A DNA stretch of 21,491 nucleotides from a virus, in the IMG/VR virus record IMGVR_UViG_3300013092_000110, positions 1 to 21,491 of that record, one strand, 5' to 3'. The translations under genes were made by a program, and so were the position numbers. This document shows positions 1 to 7,484 of this stretch, piece after piece (position 1 is the first letter of the stretch; every line of letters begins with the position of its first letter). The notes below the pieces were generated by a model. That model was not told where the DNA came from. It saw only the letters and a list, made by a program, of their open reading frames with translations, and did not search any database.

Positions 1-979
1 CTTTGACTGTTTTTGTGACTGTGTACGGAGCGAAGAAAGCACCAATGTCCCAGTATCCTGCTAGAATAACTGCGCCGGTAATGTCTGTGGTGAAAATCGA
101 ACTTAAATCAGTGCCATATTTCCGTGCGCCTGCGTCTGCAATTGTGGGGAGGAAGTTTCCGTTCGCTGCGTCGGTGAAGGTGAAGGTTTGGTTTATCCTG
201 CAACCTGCTCCAGACCAATCATCTGCGGTAGCATCGGAGGAGGCACAGTATGTCGCAGAATTTATACCTGCTCCAAAATCAACGAAATTGGCATTCGCCT
301 GTTTACACGCTGACAAACAATTTATTAAATTGATCGTTCCATCGCTGCCATCATTACGTGTCTGGAATCCTGTGCCACAATTATATGCTGTGCAATTGTA
401 AAAGGTGGTAGTGACTCCTGAATAATTGACTCGGAAACCTGCCGGATTAGTGGAGTTCCCCACACAACAATTATAAGCAATGCAATTTCTAACAAGCACG
501 GTCCCGGTACGAGAGTTTCCGTCGTTGATCCAGAAACCGTACGAATTAGTATTCGTGCTATAGACTCCTTTAAGAATACAATTACTTATCTTGATGTTTA
601 CACCATTAGCATCACCGTACCCTAGAGCCAAACAATAAGAATAATCTGCACTAGAAGTGGTTTGACACTGAAGACCATCAACTACTACATTTTCTTCCTC
701 TATCCAAAGATTATCAACTCCAGAAGTCTCCAATCTGTACTTACTGGTTGAATAAACCCCCGTATGCCTTTCACTTCCAGGAGTGCAAATCTTGATATAA
801 CAGCTTGCGCTTGTCGTCCAACCATAAACAAGACAACTAGTCGTATCCTGCATGGCATAGCATTCGGCAATCTCAATATTTCCAGCCGCAGCGATATCCG
901 CTTGCCTGCCAGCTTCCCATGCAGATAGAGAACTGTAATCTCCGCCGGATGGTTTAATTGTTTTTACGATAGTTGCCAT
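1..979 (-). CDS. Beta-helix (pectate lyase-like fold) surface protein, N-terminal 326 residues, runs off the left edge
   Basis: An uninterrupted frame starts at ATG 979 and has no stop before the window edge, so the gene is partial. It begins MATIVKTIKPSGGDYSSLSAW, an opening often seen in phage and bacterial right-handed parallel beta-helix proteins. The middle has short recurring turns with stacked Asn-Cys pairs (VRNCIAYNC, YNCTAYNC, INLINCLSAC), as expected for rungs of a beta-solenoid. Residues from about 270 look like a different, Ala/Gly-rich closing domain. There is no signal peptide. Placed downstream of the portal and the collagen-like protein, it is probably a virion surface or receptor-binding component, possibly with polysaccharide-binding or -cleaving activity; no catalytic residues are identifiable. 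The fold is a pattern-based inference and the role comes from context. Confidence 0.7.
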   Translation of the reverse strand, partial: MATIVKTIKPSGGDYSSLSAWEAGRQADIAAAGNIEIAECYAMQDTTSCLVYGWTTSASCYIKICTPGSERHTGVYSTSKYRLETSGVDNLWIEEENVVVDGLQCQTTSSADYSYCLALGYGDANGVNIKISNCILKGVYSTNTNSYGFWINDGNSRTGTVLVRNCIAYNCCVGNSTNPAGFRVNYSGVTTTFYNCTAYNCGTGFQTRNDGSDGTINLINCLSACKQANANFVDFGAGINSATYCASSDATADDWSGAGCRINQTFTFTDAANGNFLPTIADAGARKYGTDLSSIFTTDITGAVILAGYWDIGAFFAPYTVTKTVK

Positions 980-985
980 ATCTAA

Positions 986-1255
986 CTACCCACGATAAGT
1001 GCTTTTGTGATCATCCCAAGCTTGGCCGAAATTGACAGCCTCGATAGGTTTAGTTTTGTCTAATTCATACACGACAGGGAATTCTTGCACGTCTTTCAAA
1101 CAACAAGGAGGTTTCACCCACACATTAATTCTCCCAGTGCTCGGGTCATAACCTTCCAATTCAGCAGGGAGTCTGATACTCGATTCTTGATCGGCATAGA
1201 AATTAACCGCACATAATTCACCAATCGGAACAGAAACTAATATGGGGGCATTCAT
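986..1255 (-). CDS. Hypothetical phage protein, 89 aa
   Basis: ATG 1255 follows a clear ribosome site (GAGGTGAAAGT). The product begins MNAPILVSVPIGELCAVNF and is rich in beta-type sequence, with a Cys pair in VKPPCCLKD near residue 50. No membrane segment or signal peptide is present. It ends 7 bases before the beta-helix gene and follows the small membrane protein by 23 bases, so it belongs to the same transcript. I do not recognise the family. Size and position would suit a small structural or assembly protein, but nothing in the sequence proves it. Confidence 0.7.
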   Translation of the reverse strand: MNAPILVSVPIGELCAVNFYADQESSIRLPAELEGYDPSTGRINVWVKPPCCLKDVQEFPVVYELDKTKPIEAVNFGQAWDDHKSTYRG

Positions 1256-1278
1256 ACTTTCACCTCACAAAAATCTAA

Positions 1279-1500
1279 TTACTGTTTCTTCCACACCTGT
1301 TTGCTTTGCTCTAAATAGTCCTGCATGATCTCTTCAGAGGTACGTGCATAGGGATAGTAATGTAAACTGGATACTGCTCCCTCATAATACTTTGGTTCAA
1401 TATCAACGGGAGCATTCCCGAGCAAACATGCCATCTTATAAACAAAAATCAAAAAACAAATCATTAAAACGGTAAGAATCAAAGCAATTTGCCATGTCAT
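1279..1500 (-). CDS. Small single-span membrane protein, 73 aa
   Basis: One strong hydrophobic segment spans residues 4 to 26 (IALILTVLMICFLIFVYKMA), followed by a soluble tail with Tyr-rich stretches (KYYEGAVSSLHYYPYA) and a charged C terminus. ATG 1500 overlaps the TGA of the upstream 360-residue gene by the ATGA type, so translation is probably coupled. Small one-span proteins in a phage structural operon may be holin-like, anti-holin-like or envelope-acting proteins. No lysozyme or endolysin lies next to it here, so the function is open. Confidence 0.72.
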   Translation of the reverse strand: MTWQIALILTVLMICFLIFVYKMACLLGNAPVDIEPKYYEGAVSSLHYYPYARTSEEIMQDYLEQSKQVWKKQ

Positions 1501-2579
1501 AATTTCACCTTATTGATAACCTTCTCACTATCAATGCTATCAATCAACAAAATATAATCTCTCTTTACATCCAGCATATTGCCGGTTGGTTCTTTTGTTT
1601 CCATATCAATTTCAGGAACCTGCCCAACCACTACATCTTTCGCGTCCAGCGTTTTTGCAATGTCTTCAGGATTAAAACAGAATCTTCGTCGAGCATACGT
1701 TTTGGATAATTTCATGGTCAATTCTTCTTTCACGCTCTTGACCACATCATCTCTCTTGATCGTATATCTCGTTTGCCCGACAGCACCCATATTTACTACA
1801 GCGCCGGTGCTTTGCAACTTTGCTTCAACATCCTTCTTGTCTACGCTGGATAGGATATCCTGCATGACTGGCTGATCGAATTCGTCCACGACAGGTTTAC
1901 CCTTATCATCCAAAACGGGTTCCTCACCGATCTTTACATCTATCTTCGCAGACCAATCAGCTAATATCCGTATCGTACCGGCTTCGGATTCGAGTTCTTT
2001 GGTAAACACTACGTCCGCCACATCCGCTAGACCCAACACGGCGGGACTGCAGGCAGCTTGAAAGATGTCAACATCTGCATAAATGCCGCTGATGTCTTTT
2101 ACTGGTTCGGGAGCTATCTCGATTCCACCACCGACGAGCACTGCACCCATACCTCCTTCAACGGCAATTTCCTTGCCTGCTGCAATTTCCGCAGCCGCTG
2201 CGTCGGTAGCAACAACATTCACAGCCACGTTCCATTTACTGATAACCGGATCAAGTTCTTCTTGTGAAACTGCATTCGTTCCGTCATCCTTCACATGCTC
2301 TGGGTCAACATACAGGCGCAATTGCAGAATATTGTTAACTTCATCAAGGGCAAGTTCTTCCACTTGTACCCGATGCTGCCAAGGCTCGATCAGGTGCTTG
2401 ACTTCTTCCGCTGTACCTGGAACTTTGACGATGACAAACTTGGGGGGACATTCTTCATTCCCCCATGCGTGACCATCGTCAAAGACCACAACGGGATCGC
2501 CACACTTATAGCATCCTTGCCGATCCTTGATCGGGTCAACGTGCGTTGCATCAATCGCTTTAACGAGTATCTCTGCCAT
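1497..2579 (-). CDS. Phage structural-type protein, 360 aa, N-terminal CYKCGDPV-type domain
   Basis: ATG 2579 lies 13 bases after the collagen-like gene. The first 60 residues (MAEILVKAIDATHVDPIKD, CYKCGDPVVV, HAWG near 38, PPKFVIVKVPG) resemble a short domain that I associate with small phage proteins near head-tail genes. That is recognition from memory, not a search. The rest is acidic and strand-rich, with an Ala/Gly/Val stretch near residues 125 to 150 and a repeated DKKDV/RDDVVK style. No enzyme motif, signal peptide or membrane span is seen. The acidic modular build and position suggest a virion or assembly component. It is not an obvious major capsid protein. Confidence 0.75.
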   Translation of the reverse strand: MAEILVKAIDATHVDPIKDRQGCYKCGDPVVVFDDGHAWGNEECPPKFVIVKVPGTAEEVKHLIEPWQHRVQVEELALDEVNNILQLRLYVDPEHVKDDGTNAVSQEELDPVISKWNVAVNVVATDAAAAEIAAGKEIAVEGGMGAVLVGGGIEIAPEPVKDISGIYADVDIFQAACSPAVLGLADVADVVFTKELESEAGTIRILADWSAKIDVKIGEEPVLDDKGKPVVDEFDQPVMQDILSSVDKKDVEAKLQSTGAVVNMGAVGQTRYTIKRDDVVKSVKEELTMKLSKTYARRRFCFNPEDIAKTLDAKDVVVGQVPEIDMETKEPTGNMLDVKRDYILLIDSIDSEKVINKVKL

Positions 2580-2592
2580 ATGCTAGTTCCTA

Positions 2593-4230
2593 TCAGGTAT
2601 GAGTCACGTACATCGGACTTGGGTAGAAATAGATAATATCTACTGTAACTGCCCAACCAACAACCCTTATAACGGCATCAGTAGCCGTAGGTTGTGTGGC
2701 AGTGATTGCACCGGCGGTCTCACTTACGTACAACACCTGCCCAATGGTCCAGTTCCAAGTGTCATCTCTTATAAAGCATCCAGGCAGAGCAACATTCATT
2801 GCCTGTCCGTCCGTCTTAGTTTCTAACGAAACGCCCAATAACCCACTGCCTGTGGATTCAGCATCTGCACCGGCCTTCCACCATTCACCATCGGATTTTA
2901 GGTAAACAAGATCCATAATGGTAACAGACTCACCAGCATTATACGTAGCCGTATACGGTCCAACAGCCGTATGATCGGAACCTAAACTTGCACTGATGCC
3001 TGATGTGCCTGAGACTCCGTTTGTGCCTGAAGACCCTGACGTACCCGCCGCGCCTGTTGTGCCGTTTATTCCACTTGAACCGTTTGTTCCTGCTGCACCG
3101 GATGAGCCATTTACGCCCGAACTGCCATTAGTTCCAGCCGCTCCAGATGTTCCTGCAACACCACTAGAACCGTTTACACCTGAAGAACCATTAGTTCCTG
3201 CAACGCCATTAGTCCCATTAACTCCGTGTGAACCTGATGTTCCTGCGGCACCGTTAGTTCCATTTACACCAGAAGAGCCATTGGTACCAGCAGCACCAGA
3301 AGTACCGTTTACTCCCGCAGAGCCGTTTGTACCGGCTGCTCCAGAGGTTCCCGACACGCCCGATGATGCATTTGTGCCTGCAGAACCGCTTGTTCCACTC
3401 ACACCCGCCGAGCCGTTAGTGCCGGATGACCCAGTTGTCCCTGCTGCACCAGACGTTCCATTAACTCCGCTGGAGCCACTCGTACCCGCTGCTCCATTGG
3501 TTCCATTGAGACCCGATGACCCATTTGTACCTGCTGCACCAGAGGTACCGGCAATACCGCTGCTTCCATTTGTTCCTGCCGCACCTGATGTTCCCGCGAC
3601 ACCACTACTCCCATTGGTCCCAGCATTGCCGCTCGTACCAGCTACGCCCGATGAGCCGTCAACACCACTACTCCCACTCGTTCCGGCAACGCCTGAAGTA
3701 CCGTCAAGTCCCGAACTCCCGTTTGTGCCAGCGACACCCGATGTGCCATTTACGCCAGCGGAGCCGTTTGTACCGGGAACTCCGCTTGTTCCTGTGGTGC
3801 CTGACGTTCCGTCATGTCCAGAAGTTCCAGAAGTGGTTGCAGCGATGCTGGCGATACGCTCTGCCACGGTAGCGTAATCCCCCGAAGGGTTCTCGCCGAG
3901 TTCGCCTTCGATTCCTAGAATATCGTCACGTAGAAGATTGTGGTGTGCAGCTACAGCAAAGCTTTCGACCGTAGTACCATTGGAATGTGCTGCAGCGAGA
4001 GTACCATCATAACCACGATTGGCGAGACTGCCGACAGTGAGATGTGTAGCATCTTTGGCGATGTACTTGATGATCTCGCCGTCAATGGTAACAACACCCT
4101 GACTTGCGAAGCTCGCAGTGGAATTAACAGTGACGATGAGACCGTCAATCGCGAGTGACGCTGTGAGATAGGTGCTGGCGTTGTTGACAGCACTAATGAG
4201 ATCCGCCTCGGTTGCAACTCGGTATGCCAT
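2593..4230 (-). CDS. Collagen-like Gly-X-Y repeat virion fibre protein, 545 aa
   Basis: Three parts are visible. Residues 1-134 form a globular N domain with a strand-rich segment (FASQGVVTIDGEIIKYI, NRGYDGTLAAAHSNGT) typical of phage tail or decoration proteins, and the sequence GELGENPSGDYATVAERIA. Residues 135-412 are about 92 continuous Gly-X-Y triplets made of Thr, Ser, Asn, Ala and Val and almost free of proline; a single Gly-to-Ala break occurs in GTNASSGVS. Residues 413-545 form a C-terminal beta domain (PYTATYNAGESVTIMDLVYL, WKAGADAESTGSGLLGV), similar in style to capsid decoration or DUF2190-like proteins. The Gly-X-Y part should form a triple-helical shaft joining two trimeric domains. 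ATG 4230 has a strong GGAGGTAACGC site. It is likely a fibre or head decoration protein. Missing prolines mean stability must come from Thr/Ser or glycosylation. Confidence 0.9.
   Translation of the reverse strand: MAYRVATEADLISAVNNASTYLTASLAIDGLIVTVNSTASFASQGVVTIDGEIIKYIAKDATHLTVGSLANRGYDGTLAAAHSNGTTVESFAVAAHHNLLRDDILGIEGELGENPSGDYATVAERIASIAATTSGTSGHDGTSGTTGTSGVPGTNGSAGVNGTSGVAGTNGSSGLDGTSGVAGTSGSSGVDGSSGVAGTSGNAGTNGSSGVAGTSGAAGTNGSSGIAGTSGAAGTNGSSGLNGTNGAAGTSGSSGVNGTSGAAGTTGSSGTNGSAGVSGTSGSAGTNASSGVSGTSGAAGTNGSAGVNGTSGAAGTNGSSGVNGTNGAAGTSGSHGVNGTNGVAGTNGSSGVNGSSGVAGTSGAAGTNGSSGVNGSSGAAGTNGSSGINGTTGAAGTSGSSGTNGVSGTSGISASLGSDHTAVGPYTATYNAGESVTIMDLVYLKSDGEWWKAGADAESTGSGLLGVSLETKTDGQAMNVALPGCFIRDDTWNWTIGQVLYVSETAGAITATQPTATDAVIRVVGWAVTVDIIYFYPSPMYVTHT
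2995..3828 (-). repeat. Coding tandem repeat: Gly-X-Y triplets with a 15-residue (45 bp) super-period
   Basis: The DNA encodes about 92 Gly-X-Y triplets. They fall into a higher-order unit of five triplets such as GVN GTS GAA GTN GSS, repeated with small changes about 17 times. Third-position variation between units is high, so the copies are old or have been diversified synonymously, which lowers the risk of slippage. The Gly-to-Ala interruption lies in the central part of the array, near residue 275. Confidence 0.85.
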
Positions 4231-4245
4231 GCGTTACCTCCAAGA

Positions 4246-5718
4246 TCAGAATCCCGATGCAGCCTCGGAGGGAGCCGCCTGTCCAGGGGTTCCAGGCACT
4301 GAGGTGGTCGAGTTCCCAGTGTCTGCCGGAACGGGCGGCTCTTCGGGGGGATTCAACAGATCTTTGATGTCGGTTTCTTTACGCAGCAACACCATCGGAT
4401 CCATCCCCAACAGCGTCCTAAATCCTGTGACAGTCAGCTTGCCCAAATTCCCAGGCAGCGGATCTAAGTTAATATTCGCTCTCGCTTCGTCAATCGTCAT
4501 GACTTCCTGTGCGAGATACACAGCGTCAATCGTGGACTGCTTACCCATGTCTCTCGGGTCGATGTCAGTCCAGAAAAATTCCATCTCCGCAATTGACTTG
4601 TTGCCTGTAAGCTGCGCGAGTCTGGGCAGCACATGCATCGTGATCTTGGTTGCCAGCACTTGCGCTAATGGCTTTACGGCTTCTCGCAAAGTCGCTGACA
4701 TGGTTACATCCGCCGTGGATCTGTTTACGTCGGCTTGGATTCCGAAGTCCATCGGGTGGAGGTCAAAACAAATTGCGAGCACACGGGTTTGCAATTCGTG
4801 GAACTGAAGGAACAATCCCTCGTCACCGTTAGGTTTAAGTGGAATCGGTTCGGGGCGTAACTTGCTCCCATATCCACCGACGAATCCCGGCGAACCTCTG
4901 CCACGCAATTCATTTTCCCAATACACGCGAAATGCATAGCGCTGATCCTCATCCACTTCGTCGCCAAGATAAATCAACATGGACGGATACGCTTCGCTGG
5001 CGATCTGCCGCTGGTAGCTCGACAAATTCGTGAGCGTGTCCATCACTTCGACTGCAGTCTCAAACGGCGAGAGCCCGAACGGGTCGAAGCTCCGCTTGCG
5101 CATCATGATGTATTCAATTTCGGAATCGAGGAACTGCGTTTGAATCTTGCCGTCATCCAAGACTTGCAGCCATCGCGGCATCTTGGGATTCCCATCCCAC
5201 TTTCTGTTCAATGCAATGGTAAATCCCGGCACGACCTCCATTCCCAACACATCGTTACCCACGATGTTGACAGGCTTCTCCACGTACTCCCAACATCCGG
5301 CGTCGAAGATCAAAACGTCTTCCACGATCTGTCCGAGGAACGAACACAAATCATCGTCAGACGAATTCGGTCTCGAAAGCAAATCCTTCGCGATTCGGGT
5401 AGCCTTTTGAAACTCCTCTTTCTTTTCCTTTGCGTCCTGCACGTTCTTCGGTTGCAGTCCCCACGTGAGAGATTGGATGGCGTTACGAATCAACCGGATT
5501 GCTCTTGACGGCAGCGGAGCTTCCGAGAACATCATCAAGTCTTTTCGGGATCTGCGCAAACGCCTGCGCTGAAACTGCTGCTTGCCTGCGGAGGGTGCCC
5601 ACAGGAACGAAGTTCCCCCGGCGTCTTTCATGGAAGTGCGCTTCCGCTGTCCGGCCTCCAATTGCTGAAGCGGGCGTGCAGGTTTCGATAATCCATAATT
5701 TCTAAGAAGTTCGAACAT
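4246..5718 (-). CDS. Phage portal protein (HK97-type, Phage_portal family), 490 aa
   Basis: The portal forms the dodecameric DNA gate at one capsid vertex and docks the terminase. Family hallmarks visible in order: a basic N terminus, the PLPSRAIRLIRNAIQSLTW helix near residues 88-107, IVEDVLIFDAGCWEYVEKP near 150, GLSPFETAVEVMDTLTNLSSY near 235 (a typical portal signature), and the C-terminal AQEVMTIDEARANINLDPLP near 400-420, which is very characteristic of portal proteins. A Pro-rich, low-complexity tail follows. Length is usual for the family. ATG 5718 sits just after the TAG of the 60-residue upstream gene, with CAGGGGGTAGC as ribosome site. It lies about 4.9 kb downstream of the large terminase, an unusually long interval. 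Confidence 0.94.
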   Translation of the reverse strand: MFELLRNYGLSKPARPLQQLEAGQRKRTSMKDAGGTSFLWAPSAGKQQFQRRRLRRSRKDLMMFSEAPLPSRAIRLIRNAIQSLTWGLQPKNVQDAKEKKEEFQKATRIAKDLLSRPNSSDDDLCSFLGQIVEDVLIFDAGCWEYVEKPVNIVGNDVLGMEVVPGFTIALNRKWDGNPKMPRWLQVLDDGKIQTQFLDSEIEYIMMRKRSFDPFGLSPFETAVEVMDTLTNLSSYQRQIASEAYPSMLIYLGDEVDEDQRYAFRVYWENELRGRGSPGFVGGYGSKLRPEPIPLKPNGDEGLFLQFHELQTRVLAICFDLHPMDFGIQADVNRSTADVTMSATLREAVKPLAQVLATKITMHVLPRLAQLTGNKSIAEMEFFWTDIDPRDMGKQSTIDAVYLAQEVMTIDEARANINLDPLPGNLGKLTVTGFRTLLGMDPMVLLRKETDIKDLLNPPEEPPVPADTGNSTTSVPGTPGQAAPSEAASGF

Positions 5719-5719
5719 G

Positions 5720-5902
5720 CTACCCCCTGAGTTTTACGAAAGGATCTTCGTTCTTCTCGAAGCGTCCGTCCAATGAAAGCCCTTTCTCTTCCACCCACAC
5801 ATGTACTGCGGACACAGCTTGCGCAAATCCAAAATGATCTTCGTGATCTGGATGGATCTCGGCCAGCAAAGCATCAAGATGTTCGAGCAACTCTCGCAGC
5901 AT
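5720..5902 (-). CDS. Small acidic hypothetical protein, 60 aa
   Basis: The reading frame ends 1 base before the portal start. Two starts are possible: TTG 5926 or ATG 5902; I chose ATG (MLRELLEHLDALLAEIHPDH) because it gives an amphipathic N-terminal helix and a smaller overlap (29 bases) with the upstream membrane protein. Neither start has a strong ribosome site, so translation may depend on coupling. His/Asp/Glu richness (HPDHEDHFGFA) is notable. It has no known family that I recognise. Confidence 0.6.
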   Translation of the reverse strand: MLRELLEHLDALLAEIHPDHEDHFGFAQAVSAVHVWVEEKGLSLDGRFEKNEDPFVKLRG

Positions 5903-6125
5903 GTTTTCTACCCATCGCTTTGGCAAAGGTTTTTACTTGAGTGCCGATCCCATACGCAACTGCCAAAACCAATTCGAGAATCAGCATCGGGAGCCAAAAG
6001 AGCGTAAGCAATCCCAACTTCGCTTCCCCAGGCTCAGTGTTGTAGTTATAAATATATGCGAGTGTGAACAGCAGTCCGCACAGCAAGTATGCTGCACAGA
6101 GTGAAATAACCCACAGCGTGATCAT
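5874..6125 (-). CDS. Two-span membrane protein, 83 aa
   Basis: Two hydrophobic stretches are clear: residues 2-25 (ITLWVISLCAAYLLCGLLFT) and about 39-60 (LLTLFWLPMLILELVLAVAY). A basic C-terminal tail follows (AKAMGRKHAARVARTS). ATG 6125 overlaps the upstream TGA by one base (TGATG) and has GGAGG four bases upstream; the TTG three bases earlier is less likely. A two-span hairpin with a basic tail is compatible with a holin, but no lysis enzyme is adjacent and other membrane roles are equally possible. Confidence 0.75.
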   Translation of the reverse strand: MITLWVISLCAAYLLCGLLFTLAYIYNYNTEPGEAKLGLLTLFWLPMLILELVLAVAYGIGTQVKTFAKAMGRKHAARVARTS

Positions 6126-6331
6126 CAATCCTCCAAGTCTTTAGGGTCAATGCCATTTTCGACAATCATCTGATTGTATAACGCGGCGTTATCCGCAATC
6201 AGTTCGTCATCGTCTTCGGGATCTACTTCCAAGGCAGCATGTTTCATACGGGCTTCGCTGTGCTGCTTGAGCGTACCTTTCGACCCGCCAAAATACTTTC
6301 GCGCCTCTTTATCCAATTCTTTAAGACTCAT
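6125..6331 (-). CDS. Small acidic hypothetical protein, 68 aa
   Basis: ATG 6331 overlaps the TGA of the topoisomerase gene (ATGA) and has AAAGGG five bases upstream, so translation is coupled. The product has a basic first half (LKELDKEARKYFGGSKGTLK) and a strongly acidic second half (VDPEDDDELIADNAALYNQM). No Cys cluster or membrane span is present. I do not recognise the family. Its fixed position directly after the topoisomerase gene may suggest a partner or modulator, but this is only context. Confidence 0.68.
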   Translation of the reverse strand: MSLKELDKEARKYFGGSKGTLKQHSEARMKHAALEVDPEDDDELIADNAALYNQMIVENGIDPKDLED

Positions 6332-7308
6332 TTCAACCCTTTCAACCATCCAGAAAAAACAATCGGATGGATGTAGCTGTTCAATGCCTTATCGCGACCG
6401 TTGTTCAAGTGCGTAGCGACAACATCTCCAATGTGATTGCGAGAGGCTTTGTATTCTTTCAACGTGGCCGGTTTGGGGAGACTCTTGATCATCTGCCGAG
6501 CTATCGTGGTCGCGCCCAATGTACGCCAGTTATGTGGAGTGAATCCATACGAGTCCCCGTGCGTGAGGCTGCTGGAATATTTCAACACAGTCGCGTAGGA
6601 AACATCGCCGAAGATTCTGCCATTTGGTCCAGCAGCTTTTGCCCTCGATACGAGATCTTTTGCAAGTTTAGAATCATGTATCTGATACGAATTGGCAATC
6701 TTGTCTTTGCCGACAAACTTTGCAAATACCTTCCCACCCTTTTCAACGATGTGCCTACCCTCAAGCGTGCGTGCGCCATAGATCGGGGGTTTCGTAGTTT
6801 CATCTGCCACGCGCATGAACGTGTGCGAGATTAAACGCATGATTGCAGCTTCCGGTTTGTTGCCTGTCATCTTGGCAGTCAATCTGTCCGCAACAGGTTC
6901 CAATTCAAGAATCTTTTCCCAGTGTTGTGCTCCACGTTCGGCAACTGCTTTGGGCAGGTAGATTGGTTGGAACTTGCCCTTCTCATTTACGCTGTGGACC
7001 ACATGACCTTTGTCATCAGGCTTCGTGTTCACGTATGTACGCAGATACGCTTTTGCATTGGGAACCGTGACGCCCTCGTGCATCTTCAACCGTGCTTCGG
7101 TCAGCTTCTCGCGCAACATCCATAGCCCTTGACCCTTTGCGTTTTTCTTTGCTGCCCACTTATCGAGCTTCGCGATCCGACTGTCTGAGTGCTCCTGCAC
7201 AGTGAATGTCTTACCCTTGGAAGATGTCTTCGAGTACGTCCTGATCTTCACAGCCTCAAGGATTGCAAGCCTCAGCGCATCGGTGATCTCGTCTGCAAAA
7301 GTTCTCAT
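6328..7308 (-). CDS. DNA topoisomerase IB (poxvirus/bacterial TopIB type), 326 aa
   Basis: Type IB topoisomerases nick one strand through a 3-prime phosphotyrosyl bond and relax supercoils of both signs. The catalytic set is present: Arg166 (ISHTFMRVADE) in the segment before YGARTLEGRHI, Lys201 in KFVGKDKIANSY (vaccinia-like GKDK), Arg262 in TPHNWRTLGATT, Asn303 in HLNNGRD at the place of vaccinia His265 (Asn is usual in bacterial enzymes), and the nucleophile Tyr312 in LNSYIHP. Length is like other small TopIBs. Residues 8-40 form a helix plus a basic motif (VKIRTYSKTSSKGKTFTV) shared with two other proteins here. ATG 7308 overlaps the upstream TGA. Its place between terminase and portal, not among replication genes, suggests that it is delivered in the virion or acts during packaging. 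Confidence 0.88.
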   Translation of the reverse strand: MRTFADEITDALRLAILEAVKIRTYSKTSSKGKTFTVQEHSDSRIAKLDKWAAKKNAKGQGLWMLREKLTEARLKMHEGVTVPNAKAYLRTYVNTKPDDKGHVVHSVNEKGKFQPIYLPKAVAERGAQHWEKILELEPVADRLTAKMTGNKPEAAIMRLISHTFMRVADETTKPPIYGARTLEGRHIVEKGGKVFAKFVGKDKIANSYQIHDSKLAKDLVSRAKAAGPNGRIFGDVSYATVLKYSSSLTHGDSYGFTPHNWRTLGATTIARQMIKSLPKPATLKEYKASRNHIGDVVATHLNNGRDKALNSYIHPIVFSGWLKGLK

Positions 7309-7484
7309 TGCTTCCCCTTGGGTTCAAACAAAATACCATTATCGCCTGAGATGGGCTTATCGTGTTTATCCCCCTTGAGCATAACTTGCGGAATGCCTTT
7401 GGGAAATGCATCACACCTGAATCCAGGTTTGTCGTCCTCGATCAGGTGCTTGCATTTGAAACAGACTGGAGTCGGTCCCATCAT
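7305..7484 (-). CDS. Conserved short CxxC protein, 59 aa
   Basis: A short frame fills the gap between the zincin and the topoisomerase, overlapping both by ATGA-type junctions. It begins MMGPTPVCFKCKHLIEDD and continues with FRCDAFPKGIPQV and ISGDNGILFEP. This pattern (CxxC, then CDAFPxGIP, then GDNGIxFE) is one I recall as a recurrent small protein in phages and bacteria. It has three Cys (8, 11, 24) and three His, so it may bind zinc. The start may be either of two adjacent ATGs (7484 or 7481). Function is unknown; the conserved build and tight coupling argue that it is real. Confidence 0.82.
   Translation of the reverse strand: MMGPTPVCFKCKHLIEDDKPGFRCDAFPKGIPQVMLKGDKHDKPISGDNGILFEPKGKQ

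Noticed and set aside
3-401. Plus-strand frame of 132 codons at the left edge.
   Set aside because: It is antisense to the open beta-helix gene, which has a far better protein pattern.
2996-3877. Long plus-strand frame of 293 codons rich in Pro, Val, Ala and Glu/Asp.
   Set aside because: It is the antisense shadow of the collagen-like repeat: Gly-X-Y codons read backwards give Pro-rich triplets. It has no ribosome site and all real genes are on the minus strand.
4172-4807. Plus-strand frame of 211 codons.
   Set aside because: Antisense to the collagen-like N terminus and the portal C terminus; no domain and no start signal.
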